From positions 2,232,001 through 2,296,000 of the forward strand of contig NZ_CP117768.1 in the NCBI RefSeq assembly GCF_028623165.1: a stretch of 64,000 bases of DNA, given 5' to 3'. A program made the translations under genes and the position numbers. The stretch comes from Nostoc sp. UHCC 0926. Lineage in GTDB: Bacteria > Cyanobacteriota > Cyanobacteriia > Cyanobacteriales > Nostocaceae. Below the pieces are notes generated by a model. It made no database searches, was not told where the DNA came from, and saw only the letters and a program-made list of their open reading frames with translations. Positions within the stretch are counted from its first letter, which is position 1, and every line of letters begins with the position of its first letter. This document shows, one piece after another, positions 1-8,208 of this stretch.

Positions 1-166
1 AAAGGAACTAATTACACCGGAAATTTATATTCAACCCGGTACAATCAGTTTGGGGTACCATAAATCTTCCGTTTAAATTTGAGGTTTGTTCAAAATTTCG
101 CTCTTTGGGCAAGACAAACCACTAGCATCATCTCTTTAGGCTAATTACACACAACTGAGAGAACAA
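1..166 (+). other. Left-edge sequence, possible tail of an upstream gene
   Basis: Two forward frames are open from the window edge: one ends at TAA near 61-63, the other at TAA near 74-76. Either could be the last 20-24 codons of an upstream gene, but neither tail is recognisable. The rest is the leader of the M23 peptidase gene, with a purine-rich GAGAGAAC just before its ATG. Confidence 0.25.
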
Positions 167-1747
167 ATGACGCAGCGCAATAATTCTGCCCATCATCGTT
201 TGCATTACTTATGGCAGCAAGGTCTAACGAAAAAACGCTTTGCCTCAACGCTACCAGCTCAGAGCCTTTGTTGGCTGAGTAGCGTCAGCCTCCTCAGCGG
301 CGGCTTTGTGTTTGCCCAAACGGAAACACAAGTAGACAATATCGTTCCCACTGTTGAAAATTCCCAGCCAACAGCAATTACAAACCCAGTTAACACTGAG
401 CGAAGCCGAAGTGTTAAAAAACAGGCTGTAGCACCCGAAGCAGCGCCAGCGCAACCGGAATTTTCTCAACGACGAGCCAGACTCAGCCAGAGATTACATA
501 AGACAAAGGTTGCTCAATCAAAAGAGCCAGTTAGGCAATCTACACCCAAAATCGAAGCTGCCCAAGCTGTTGTGATTATCAGACAGTCAAAACCCAAGGT
601 AGAAACCTCCCAGGCTACTCCTGCAAGGGTGAGACTGGAAAAACCCAATACCCCTGCCCGTTCTTTACCTGAAAAACTAAGAGAAGTTGCTCAACCAGCA
701 AATAACTCGAACAGCACTGTCAGTGCAACGGCGGGGAAAACCAAGGATTATAATAACGCCTATATTGATCCTAATAGTTATGACAGTGGTGCCACAGGTA
801 TTTATCAAGCACCAAATTCCGTAATCCTCACAGAACGCGCCAGTGGTTGTCGAGCCATTTTGCCGTCAGGGCAAAGTGTATTAGGCGGCGTTTGTGCCAA
901 AATACCCCAGAGGAGTGTAGCTGATTCTAATGGTAAACCAGCACCTAATTGGCTCAGAAGAAGTCAAAATGCCCAATTACCAGTAGTTCCACCCGTGCGA
1001 CAGATTGCAACTACTGGCAACACCAGTAGATGGCGTCCTACTCAAAGTGGTTCTAGTGGTGTCACCAAGAGCGCATTTCGTCCGAATCGGTTTATCCCGA
1101 ATCCCAGCGAGTTCAGCCCCACAACAGTCAGTGCAACTCCCATCGCACCGAGTGGCGGGACTTTACCTCCACCAATGGCAGATGGCAACATTGCACCCCG
1201 CCCCAGCACTGTAGCTTACGACTTCTCGCTAGCATCAGTATTACCGCAAATCCCGTACACTGGGGTAGTCGCTTATAGTGGTACGGGAATGATGTATCCA
1301 TTATCTATTCCCGCTCCCATTACTTCTTTGTTTGGTTGGCGAGTTCATCCAATCACGGGTAATCAACGCTTCCATGCTGGTACAGACTTGGGTGCGCCTA
1401 TGGGAACACCAGTTTTGGCAGCAGCTGCTGGTCAAGTGGAAACTGCTAACTGGGTGGGTGGTTATGGTTTAACCGTTATCCTGAATCACAAATCTGCTGA
1501 ACAAACTCTCTACGGTCACATGTCAGAGATCCTTGTTCAACCTGGTCAGTGGGTACAACCTGGAACTGTGATCGGGCGAGTTGGCAGCACTGGGGCCTCC
1601 ACAGGCCCTCACCTGCACTTTGAAGTTCGCCACCTAACACAAGATGGGTGGGTTGCAACTGACCCAGGCGTGCAATTACAGTCCGCCCTCAGCCAGTTAG
1701 TCCGAGGTTTGCAAACCGCTCAGGTAAGCCAACAACCAGGCAGCTAG
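167..1747 (+). CDS. Secreted M23-family murein peptidase
   Basis: Predicted zinc metallopeptidase that cuts peptidoglycan cross-links or activates amidases in the periplasm. The first 50 residues hold a basic stretch and a hydrophobic segment ending in FVFAQ, a plausible signal peptide. Residues about 55-370 are low-complexity, rich in Pro, Gln, Ser and Thr, and look like a flexible spacer. The catalytic LytM/M23 domain is about 375-510: HAGTDLG supplies His402 and Asp406, and HLHFEV supplies His482/His484 of the zinc site. The glycine-rich GWRVHPITG entry of the domain is also present. The start is the ATG preceded by GAGAGAAC. Single gene, convergent with riboflavin synthase. A short Nostoc-type repeat (encoding ERSRSV near residue 85) lies in the spacer. 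Family sure; exact bond specificity unknown. Confidence 0.9.
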   Translation: MTQRNNSAHHRLHYLWQQGLTKKRFASTLPAQSLCWLSSVSLLSGGFVFAQTETQVDNIVPTVENSQPTAITNPVNTERSRSVKKQAVAPEAAPAQPEFSQRRARLSQRLHKTKVAQSKEPVRQSTPKIEAAQAVVIIRQSKPKVETSQATPARVRLEKPNTPARSLPEKLREVAQPANNSNSTVSATAGKTKDYNNAYIDPNSYDSGATGIYQAPNSVILTERASGCRAILPSGQSVLGGVCAKIPQRSVADSNGKPAPNWLRRSQNAQLPVVPPVRQIATTGNTSRWRPTQSGSSGVTKSAFRPNRFIPNPSEFSPTTVSATPIAPSGGTLPPPMADGNIAPRPSTVAYDFSLASVLPQIPYTGVVAYSGTGMMYPLSIPAPITSLFGWRVHPITGNQRFHAGTDLGAPMGTPVLAAAAGQVETANWVGGYGLTVILNHKSAEQTLYGHMSEILVQPGQWVQPGTVIGRVGSTGASTGPHLHFEVRHLTQDGWVATDPGVQLQSALSQLVRGLQTAQVSQQPGS

Positions 1748-1764
1748 ATTGGAAATTTTGGATT

Positions 1765-1802
1765 TCGGATTAATTTAAAATCCAAAATCCAAAATCTAAA
1801 AT
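1765..1802. repeat. Heptameric short tandem repeat (AAAATCC/AAAATCT type)
   Basis: Several near-copies of a 7-base unit, CAAAATC/TAAAATC, lie between the convergent M23 and riboflavin synthase genes. Such short heptamer repeats are characteristic of Nostoc-group intergenic DNA. Confidence 0.7.
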
Positions 1803-2483
1803 TCACAGATACCCGTGTTCTGCTAAGAATGCGGGTGTAATGCCATCTATACTAGTTTCATCAGGGGCTGTGGTGTGTGGGTTGCCAGAGGAAAGGAATT
1901 TTTCCACATATTTGCCGAGAATATCCCCTTCTAGATTCACCAAACTGTCAGAAACCAAATAGCGAAGATTTGTCTCGGCATAGGTGAGGGGAATTACTGC
2001 CACCTTGAATTGGCAGAGTTCTGGCTCATATGAGGCTACTGTGAGGCTGATGCCATTGACAGCAATGCTACCTTTGGGGACAATGTACCGGGCGATCGCC
2101 TGGGATGCAATAAAGGTCATTTCCCAAGAACTAGCCGTTTGTTCTGCCACTAGCAATCGACCTATGCCGTCTACATGACCCATCACAAAATGACCACCAA
2201 CTTTGCTGCCCACCTTTAGCGACGCTTCTAAATTGACATATTTCTGTTGCGTTTGCTCACCTCCCAACGTTGTGCGACGTAGCGTTTCCGGTGAAGCCGT
2301 GGCGATAAACCCGTCGTTTAAAACTTTTTCTACTGTCAGGCAAACGCCATCTACTGCAACACTGTCACCATAAGCCAAATCTTGCATAATTACTTCACCC
2401 GGCTGGCTTACACAAGTAATTTGCCAAGAATCACCCCCTAAGGGTTCCATCGTTCCTAATGCCTGGATTAATCCTGTAAACAC
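1803..2483 (-). CDS. ribE: Riboflavin synthase, alpha subunit
   Basis: Converts two 6,7-dimethyl-8-ribityllumazine molecules into riboflavin and a pyrimidine by-product, the last step of riboflavin synthesis. The protein has the diagnostic N-terminus MFTGLIQ and two tandem lumazine-binding repeats: about 1-92 with VDGVCLTV and about 97-190 with VNGISLTV, the second starting at GGHFVMGHVDG. Length 226 is slightly over the usual 200-220 because of a C-terminal tail of about 25 residues. It stands alone; no other rib genes are visible nearby and I see no FMN riboswitch in the short leader. The same enzyme is called ribC or ribE depending on the organism. Confidence 0.93.
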   Translation of the reverse strand: MFTGLIQALGTMEPLGGDSWQITCVSQPGEVIMQDLAYGDSVAVDGVCLTVEKVLNDGFIATASPETLRRTTLGGEQTQQKYVNLEASLKVGSKVGGHFVMGHVDGIGRLLVAEQTASSWEMTFIASQAIARYIVPKGSIAVNGISLTVASYEPELCQFKVAVIPLTYAETNLRYLVSDSLVNLEGDILGKYVEKFLSSGNPHTTAPDETSIDGITPAFLAEHGYL

Positions 2484-2823
2484 GGCTTTTTTGTCAAACT
2501 AACTCTATTTATTGCCTAATTGTGCCTGAAGTCAATTGGTAATTGTCACACAAATATCGAACATCCAAGTATATTTTCTTACTTTTTGGCGTCTAAGAAT
2601 ATTAACACATTAGCATCCTTCACGAGGCATACTTGGGTAAGAAGGTTATTGTCTAAGAAGACCAATTTGACTTACTCTGGTTTTCACCACAAGTTCGGAG
2701 TTTAATAGAAGCAATTATAGAGAACGAATGCTTATGTTTATTACTCTCGTCAAACTGCCCAAAAAGGGGTACTATTTGTTACACAGCATCCAAGGCTCTC
2801 AAAGGATTGTAGAGGCTTAGCCA
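2484..2823. other. Intergenic region between ribE and the DUF151 gene
   Basis: 340 bases serving as the divergent upstream region of riboflavin synthase (minus) and the DUF151 gene (plus). A 61-codon open frame at 2520-2705 has no recognisable features and looks like chance. No RNA gene or repeat was seen. Confidence 0.6.
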
Positions 2824-3321
2824 ATGATTGAAATGAAAGTCGCTGGCATAGCATTAGATGCCATAACCCGCAGCCCGATCGTCCTTTTGAAAGATTCTTC
2901 AGATCGGCGGGCTTTGCCAATTTACATCGGTCAGGAACAGGCTAGGGCAATTATGGGTGCATTGGAGAATCAGAAGCCTCCCAGACCCTTAACCCACGAC
3001 TTGATTGTGAATCTTCTAGAGACTTGGAATATGACTCTAGAAAAGGTGATTATTCATTCCCTGCAAAAGGATACATTTTATGCGGCTTTAATTGTTCAGC
3101 AAGGCGATGTTAAAAAAGAAATTGACGCGCGTCCTAGCGATGCGATCGCCATTGCCCTCCGTACAAATACCCCTATATGGGTAATGGAAGAAGTTATTGC
3201 CGATGCTTCTATCCCTGTTGATCGCGATGCAGATGAAGCCGAACAGCAAGCCTTCCGTGAATTTATTTCCAATCTCCGTCCTGAAGATTTGATCAAGCGC
3301 TTTGGTAATGGCGACAGCTAG
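2824..3321 (+). CDS. Bifunctional nuclease family protein (DUF151)
   Basis: Small cytosolic protein of the DUF151/bifunctional nuclease family, widespread in cyanobacteria and plants; plant relatives have reported DNase/RNase activity. At 165 residues it has the full family length. The hallmark segment is present: VLLKDSSDRRALPIYIGQEQA at the N-terminus, followed by RPLTHDLIVNLLE and the conserved DARPSDAIAIALR block around residues 101-113. It starts at ATG 2824 shortly after the in-frame region opens and is followed by heptamer repeats. Substrate in this organism is unknown; the family assignment is firm, the nuclease activity is inferred. Confidence 0.88.
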   Translation: MIEMKVAGIALDAITRSPIVLLKDSSDRRALPIYIGQEQARAIMGALENQKPPRPLTHDLIVNLLETWNMTLEKVIIHSLQKDTFYAALIVQQGDVKKEIDARPSDAIAIALRTNTPIWVMEEVIADASIPVDRDADEAEQQAFREFISNLRPEDLIKRFGNGDS

Positions 3322-3324
3322 GCC

Positions 3325-3398
3325 AATTTTAGATTTTGAATTTTGGATTTTAGATTGAAGGAAAAATCTAAAATCTAAAATCTAAAATCTAAAATTGA
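3325..3398. repeat. Heptameric short tandem repeats (TTTTAGA / AAAATCT)
   Basis: Two opposed blocks of TTTTAGAT-like and TCTAAAA-like heptamers that could pair into a long AT-rich hairpin between the DUF151 gene and the aldo/keto reductase gene. Confidence 0.75.
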
Positions 3399-3420
3399 AT
3401 GGCTCCTAACTTTGTTAAAG

Positions 3421-4551
3421 ATGCAATACCGACGTTTTGGGAAAACGAATCTGCGCCTCTCGGTTTTTTCTCTGGGAACAATGCGCTACCTGGCTTCTTT
3501 TGAAAATGCTCACCAGACTATCGAACAAGCCTTAGCGCTAGGAATTAATCATTTAGAAACCGCCAAAGGTTATGGCAAAAGTGAGGAGTATCTTGGTAGG
3601 GCGCTAAAAGCTGGGTTGTCAGTACCCCGAACGAGGCTTCACGTCACTACCAAAATCCCAGCCACAGCAGATGCTGACTCCATGCGTCGGTACATCGATG
3701 AATCCCTAGAACGATTACAGCTAGATTATTTAGATTGCTTAGGTGTTCATGGCTTGAACACTTGGCAACATTTGGAGTGGGTGCAAGCCAAAAATGGCTG
3801 TATGCAAGCCGTAGAGGAAGCTATCGCTGATGGTCGAGTCCGACACGTTGGTTTTTCCACCCACGGGCCATTAGAGCTAATTCAGGCAGCAATCAATACA
3901 GATTTTTTTGAATTTGTCTATCTGCATTATTATTATTTTTTCCAACGGCACGCACCAGCGATTCAGCTAGCTGCCGAAAAGGACATGGGCATTTTTATAA
4001 TTTCCCCTGCTGACAAGGGAGGACGCCTCTATACGCCACCCCAAACCCTAACAGATCTGTGTAAGCCGTATTCACCCTTAGAGCTAAGTTATCGTTTTTT
4101 ACTTGCAGATAGCCGTATTACTACTTTAAGTATCGGGCCAGCAAACCCAGATGAATTAAGGCAACCTTTGCGAATAGCTGACTATGATGGAGAGTTAACA
4201 TCAGCAGAAATTTCTGCTTTCCAGAAATTAGAAAATCACCAAAAAGTTGCTTTGCAAACTGATAAGTGTAGCCAGTGTTATGCTTGTTTGCCCTGTCCAG
4301 AAAATATCAATATTCCCGAAGTGTTGCGGTTACGTAATCTTGCAGTAGCATACGACATGAAAGATTATGGACAATATCGTTACGGAATGTTTGAAAATGC
4401 TGGTCACTGGTTCCCTGGAATGAAAGCCAACCGCTGTACAGAATGCGGTGACTGTTTGCCTCGGTGTCCAGAAAAATTAGATATTCCAGCATTATTGGAA
4501 GATACTCACCAAAAATTAAGTGGGAAAGCAGGTAGGAGATTGTGGGATTGA
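3421..4551 (+). CDS. Aldo/keto reductase with C-terminal 4Fe-4S domain
   Basis: Predicted NAD(P)H-linked oxidoreductase that can also accept or donate electrons through iron-sulfur clusters. The N-terminal three quarters is an AKR barrel: MQYRRFGKTNLRLSVFSLGT start, GINHLETAKGYGKSEE with the catalytic Tyr, and the strand TKIPA. The C-terminus has two ferredoxin-like Cys sets: CxxCxxCxxxCP starting near residue 283 and CTECGDCLPRCP starting near residue 339. An upstream in-frame TTG at 3412 would add three residues; ATG 3421 gives the family-typical start. Typical cyanobacterial 375-residue form. Physiological substrate unknown. Monocistronic, followed by part of a MITE. Confidence 0.88.
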   Translation: MQYRRFGKTNLRLSVFSLGTMRYLASFENAHQTIEQALALGINHLETAKGYGKSEEYLGRALKAGLSVPRTRLHVTTKIPATADADSMRRYIDESLERLQLDYLDCLGVHGLNTWQHLEWVQAKNGCMQAVEEAIADGRVRHVGFSTHGPLELIQAAINTDFFEFVYLHYYYFFQRHAPAIQLAAEKDMGIFIISPADKGGRLYTPPQTLTDLCKPYSPLELSYRFLLADSRITTLSIGPANPDELRQPLRIADYDGELTSAEISAFQKLENHQKVALQTDKCSQCYACLPCPENINIPEVLRLRNLAVAYDMKDYGQYRYGMFENAGHWFPGMKANRCTECGDCLPRCPEKLDIPALLEDTHQKLSGKAGRRLWD

Positions 4552-4566
4552 CACTCTTCTGATTTC

Positions 4567-4660
4567 TATAGCGATTCTTAATTGGATGGAATACAGACCT
4601 AACCCCCAACTCCAACCCTTGTAGCGTTGGAGAGTAGATTTTAAAGCCTCTGTCTTTTTA
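4567..4660. repeat. Left-end fragment of a TATAGCG-type MITE
   Basis: Begins TATAGCGATTCTTA, continues through ATACAGACCTAACCCCCAAC and ends after AAAGCCTCT. It matches the left part of the complete element at 45692-45842; the right half with its inverted end is missing. Confidence 0.75.
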
Positions 4661-4894
4661 TATTTTGCGCCTATCACAGCATCACAGCCGATAAAAATGT
4701 AAAATTTATAAAGATTAAAAGAGTTAGGAAGATCCGCTGCACCTGGGGTATCTCGTCCAAAAAAAGATGAAAATTAAAAAAAAAGAAATGTCCTGCGCCA
4801 ATCACTGACGGTTTTCCGCTACAGTGGACGGGCTGTAAGCTTAGTATGGACTACTAGCCGATCGCTTACTATTCTTCTGGCAAGTTTAACTTTA

Positions 4895-6598
4895 GTGGCT
4901 GGTCTTTTACCGGCGGCGATATCCTACATCAGTAAATTAATTGTTGATGCAGTGGTATTTGCCTCTCAAGTTAACTCACACAGCAATGGTTTTGTCAATA
5001 TTTATCCCTCGCTATTTTATGTAGGATTAGAAGCGATCGCTGTAATTTTACTAGCAGGTAGTCAGCGGGGACTCACCATTTGTCAGTCGTTATTGCGGGC
5101 GCTAATGGGTCAGCGGGTGAATGTACTGATTTTAGAAAAGGCGCTGACACTGGATCTTAGGCAGTTTGAAGACTCAGAATTTTATGACAAATTAACCAAT
5201 GCCCGACGAGAAGCATCAGTTCGTCCCCTTTCCCTAGTAAGCCGCACCTTTGGGTTGGTACAAAGCGCCCTTTCCCTGATCACCTACGGCATTTTACTAG
5301 TAAATTTCTCAGTTTGGGCAGTGCTGGTACTGATTTTGGCAGCCATGCCTGTATTTATTGCGGAAACTAAATTTGCTGGAGAAGGCTTTCGCTTATTTAG
5401 TTGGCGTGCGCCAGAAACTCGTCAACAAAACTACTTAGAAAATCTGCTAGCAAGAGAAGATTTTGTCACAGAAGTTAAACTCTACCAGTTGGGAGAGATG
5501 TTGCTAGGACGTTACCGCGACCTATTTGATCAACTCTATGGCGAAGACCGCGATTTGACTCTGCGGCGAGGACTGTGGGGGTATCTGCTGAGTTTAATCA
5601 GTACTGGTGCTTTTTACCTAGCTTATGCTTGGATTGTGCTGGAAACAGTGCTAGGTAAGATTTCCTTGGGAGATATGACAATGTATCTCACCGTTTTTCG
5701 CCAAGGACAATCTACTTTTTCCAATGCCCTCACTTCTATTGGAGGGATGTATGAAGACAACCTATATCTATCAAATCTCTACGATTTCCTCGAAGAGAAA
5801 GTACCAAAAACTTGGGGTAAGGCAACCATTGGTTTAGATTCCCAAGATGGTATCCGTTTTGAGAACGTATCGTTTACTTATCCAGGAAGTTCCAAGCCAG
5901 CCTTGAGAAACATTTCGCTGCATTTGAAACCCAGAGAGAAACTAGCAATTGTAGGTGAAAACGGTTCTGGCAAGACTACCTTAATTAAACTACTTACCCG
6001 ACTCTACACTCCAGACTCTGGGAGAATTTTCTTAGATGGCTTGGACTTGCAGGAATGGGATGTGGATGTGTTGCGGCGTCGCATTGGTGTAATTTTTCAG
6101 AACTTTGTCCGCTACCAGTTCACTGTGGGTGAGAATATTGGCGTGGGCGATGTAGAACATCTCGAAAATAAAACCAACTGGCAAACTGCTGCCGAAAAAG
6201 GCATGGCCCAATCATTTATTGACCAATTACCTCAAAGCTTCCAGACTCAGCTTGGTCGTTGGTTTAAGGGAGGACAGGAACTTTCTGGGGGACAGTGGCA
6301 AAAGATTGCTTTATCTCGTGCTTTTATGCGATCGCAAGCAGATATCTTGGTGTTAGACGAACCAACATCAGCAATAGATGCCCAAGCTGAGTTTGAGATT
6401 TTCAATCATTTTCGCGCCATTACTCAAAATCAGATGGTACTTTTGATTTCCCATCGCTTCTCGACAGTACGGATGGCTGACAAAATCCTGGTTATAGAAA
6501 ACGGGGAAGTTATAGAACAGGGAACTCACGAAGAATTATTACAGGTACGAGGACGTTACGCCAAGTTGTTTCTGTTACAAGCAGCTGGTTATCAATAG
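4895..6598 (+). CDS. ABC exporter, fused permease and ATPase (5' end in another frame)
   Basis: Half-size ABC exporter with an N-terminal membrane domain and a C-terminal ATPase; it should dimerise in the membrane. The ATPase has Walker A GENGSGKT near residue 354, signature LSGGQ near 462, Walker B ILVLDEP near 485 and the H-loop SHR. The membrane domain is of the large-loop type seen in exporters of unknown cyanobacterial substrate. The only usable start in this frame is GTG 4895, which falls inside the first transmembrane helix. Sense coding continues upstream to 4778 (FRYSGRAV then a hydrophobic run), and a good ATG at 4767 reaches this frame only if one A is added to the A9 run at 4776-4784. 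The real protein is therefore probably about 610 residues. See findings. Confidence 0.85.
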   Translation: MAGLLPAAISYISKLIVDAVVFASQVNSHSNGFVNIYPSLFYVGLEAIAVILLAGSQRGLTICQSLLRALMGQRVNVLILEKALTLDLRQFEDSEFYDKLTNARREASVRPLSLVSRTFGLVQSALSLITYGILLVNFSVWAVLVLILAAMPVFIAETKFAGEGFRLFSWRAPETRQQNYLENLLAREDFVTEVKLYQLGEMLLGRYRDLFDQLYGEDRDLTLRRGLWGYLLSLISTGAFYLAYAWIVLETVLGKISLGDMTMYLTVFRQGQSTFSNALTSIGGMYEDNLYLSNLYDFLEEKVPKTWGKATIGLDSQDGIRFENVSFTYPGSSKPALRNISLHLKPREKLAIVGENGSGKTTLIKLLTRLYTPDSGRIFLDGLDLQEWDVDVLRRRIGVIFQNFVRYQFTVGENIGVGDVEHLENKTNWQTAAEKGMAQSFIDQLPQSFQTQLGRWFKGGQELSGGQWQKIALSRAFMRSQADILVLDEPTSAIDAQAEFEIFNHFRAITQNQMVLLISHRFSTVRMADKILVIENGEVIEQGTHEELLQVRGRYAKLFLLQAAGYQ

Positions 6599-6739
6599 GA
6601 AAGGGGGCTAGCAGTTACTTTTGAATTGAGATAGCGATCGCCTACCTTGTCAAAGCACCTAGCCCCTCATCCAACTACGTTAGACTGTTCGATATAAATT
6701 ACTGAAATTCCTTGAGTGCAGTTGTTATTCTATAAAATT

Positions 6740-7352
6740 ATGCAAGTTACACAACAGCGATACTACACGCCAGAAGAATATTTAGAACTAGAAGAAGGTG
6801 CTGACTACAAAAGTGAATATATTAATGGGCAAATAATTCCTATGGCGGGTGGGACGATAAATCATAATCAAATAGCGCTTAACTTAAGTACTGATTTAAA
6901 TTTTGCTTTCAAAAGGCAAAGCTACCGAGTGTATATGGGTGATGTTCGTTTGTGGATACCCCAAAAGCGACACATATCCAGATGTGATGATTTTGGCAGA
7001 TGAACCGGAGTATTTCAACAACCGGAGGGATATAATTGTCAACCCACAGATCATTGTGGAAGTTTTATCAAAATCCACCAAAGGCTACAATCGCGAGGAT
7101 AAATTTCAGGCTTACCGAACTATTTCCACTTTCCAAGAATATCTATTAATTGACCAAACTCGGATTCGTGTAGATCAATTTTCTAAAATTGGGAAAAAGC
7201 AATGGACGCTTCGTGAATATGACGAAGAAGATGAAGCGATCGCACTTGTAACCGTACCATTTGAGATTTCCCTACAGGATTTATACAACAAGGTGAACTT
7301 TGAGCCTGTTGAGTTGGAAGGGGAAAATGCTGATGTTGGGGGATTGGGGTAA
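6740..7352 (+). pseudogene. Uma2-family endonuclease gene with a frameshift
   Basis: Uma2/DUF820 proteins are PD-(D/E)XK-fold putative nucleases expanded in cyanobacteria. The first frame (from ATG 6740) gives TPEEYLELEEGADYKSEY, then GQIIPMAGGT and DVRLWIP. The reading then has to move to the next frame at 6957-6964, where it continues TYPDVM, IIVEVLSKSTKGYNREDKF and YLLIDQ, the conserved active-site half. Removing one C from the CCCC run joins WIP directly to KSDTYPDVM. As sequenced the gene yields a truncated 87-residue product. It lies just upstream of the convergent hicAB pair. It may be a decaying copy or a base-calling error; three other Uma2 sequences occur in this window. Confidence 0.82.
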
Positions 7353-7435
7353 GGTGCGTAGGCGTAGCCCATCGTACCCCTACTCTTAAGCAAGCTACGC
7401 GTAGCGTCTCGCAGAGAAGATATCGCACTACTTGT
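7345..7435. repeat. Nostoc-type dispersed palindromic repeat
   Basis: GCGTAGGCGTAGCCCATCG followed by GCTACGCGTAGCGTCTCGC and AGAGAAG, a palindromic mosaic of the same kind found at 14160-14220, 16890-16930 and 46300-46480. Confidence 0.6.
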
Positions 7436-7454
7436 GCAGAGTATCTTAAAAGAT

Positions 7455-7685
7455 TTAAGCCACTTTTAACGGTTTCTGAGGAAAAGTAATTGGCTCTGGC
7501 AAAGGTTTTCCTTGCTCTTGATACCATTCAATCAGAGATTCAATCACCTCTTGTCCATGTTTAGCGGCTTCTTCATAAGTCTTACCATGAGTGTGGAATT
7601 GCTGCCAAGGAAATTCTGGCAAGTGTACCAAGTAGCAATTATCCTCATCTGACCATTGAATTACCATACTGTAGCGATCGTTCAT
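7455..7685 (-). CDS. hicB: HicB-family antitoxin
   Basis: Predicted antitoxin partner of the HicA RNase. 76 residues with the partial RNase-H-like HicB fold: YSMVIQWSDEDNCYLVHLPEFP, then HTHGKTYEEAAKHGQEVIE and a Pro-rich tail. It lacks an obvious C-terminal DNA-binding helix, as do many short cyanobacterial HicB proteins. It is translationally coupled to the toxin: the toxin TAA and this ATG share one base (TAATG). Gene order toxin-antitoxin is usual for hicAB. Type II toxin-antitoxin assignment is well supported by the pair. Confidence 0.88.
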   Translation of the reverse strand: MNDRYSMVIQWSDEDNCYLVHLPEFPWQQFHTHGKTYEEAAKHGQEVIESLIEWYQEQGKPLPEPITFPQKPLKVA

Positions 7686-7897
7686 TATTCTTCCTCTATT
7701 TCTCCTAGTTGCTTCAAAACACGATTGACTTGCTTTTCCAAGTATCGGGGTGCATCGTCTCCATCTTTTCCAGCAATCGTAACTGGTTCATCAGGTATCA
7801 ATGGGTGAGTCCAGAACGTATGACTACCTTTTGCAGGACGATAGACAAACCCAGCCTTCAACAAAATTGCTTTTAACTCTCTAATTTTCTTGGGCAT
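7685..7897 (-). CDS. hicA: HicA-family mRNA interferase toxin
   Basis: Predicted ribosome-independent RNase with a double-stranded RNA-binding-like fold. 70 residues: MPKKIRELKAILLKAGF, then RPAKGSHTFWTHP containing the catalytic GSH histidine, and VTIAGKDGDDAPRYLEKQVNRVLKQ at the end. The catalytic His is intact, so the toxin is potentially active. It is upstream of and overlaps hicB by one base. The two genes are flanked by the damaged Uma2 gene and a repeat, an accessory-type setting. Confidence 0.9.
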   Translation of the reverse strand: MPKKIRELKAILLKAGFVYRPAKGSHTFWTHPLIPDEPVTIAGKDGDDAPRYLEKQVNRVLKQLGEIEEE

Positions 7898-8208
7898 CTA
7901 CCCTCAATCTAAATCGCTATACTGATTGTTGTCTATTAAGCTGAGGAAGCGAACGCTTAATTTACCCCACTTGACAAAGGCGATCGCTTGATTGAATTGA
8001 GCTATGCGTAGCCTATATAAAGTACGTATTACCTCGGAGCATCAACTTGCTGTACAAACTTCACTCCTGACTTTCCCTTCACAGTTGAAGTTGAGTAATG
8101 GAAAGTGTGGTTATTACTTAAACTTTTTCTCTAATATAGAATCAAGTTAGACATTTGACTAAGTAGAGTTACAATGTGGCATTGCCCATTGCTTCTAGCT
8201 AGGGGGCA
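7898..8208. other. Intergenic region between hicA and dgt
   Basis: 311 bases forming the upstream regions of divergent hicA and dgt. It includes HIP1 sites, a short GCTATGCGTAGCC palindrome and a likely promoter for dgt at 8147-8175. No small gene was recognised. Confidence 0.6.
8147..8175 (+). promoter_or_regulatory. Candidate sigma-70 promoter of dgt
   Basis: TTAGAC (8147-8152) and TACAAT (8170-8175) are separated by 17 bases, 33 bases before the TTG start of the dGTPase gene. Confidence 0.45.

Noticed and set aside
2484-2520. FMN riboswitch before riboflavin synthase
   Set aside because: The leader shows none of the conserved RFN element segments.
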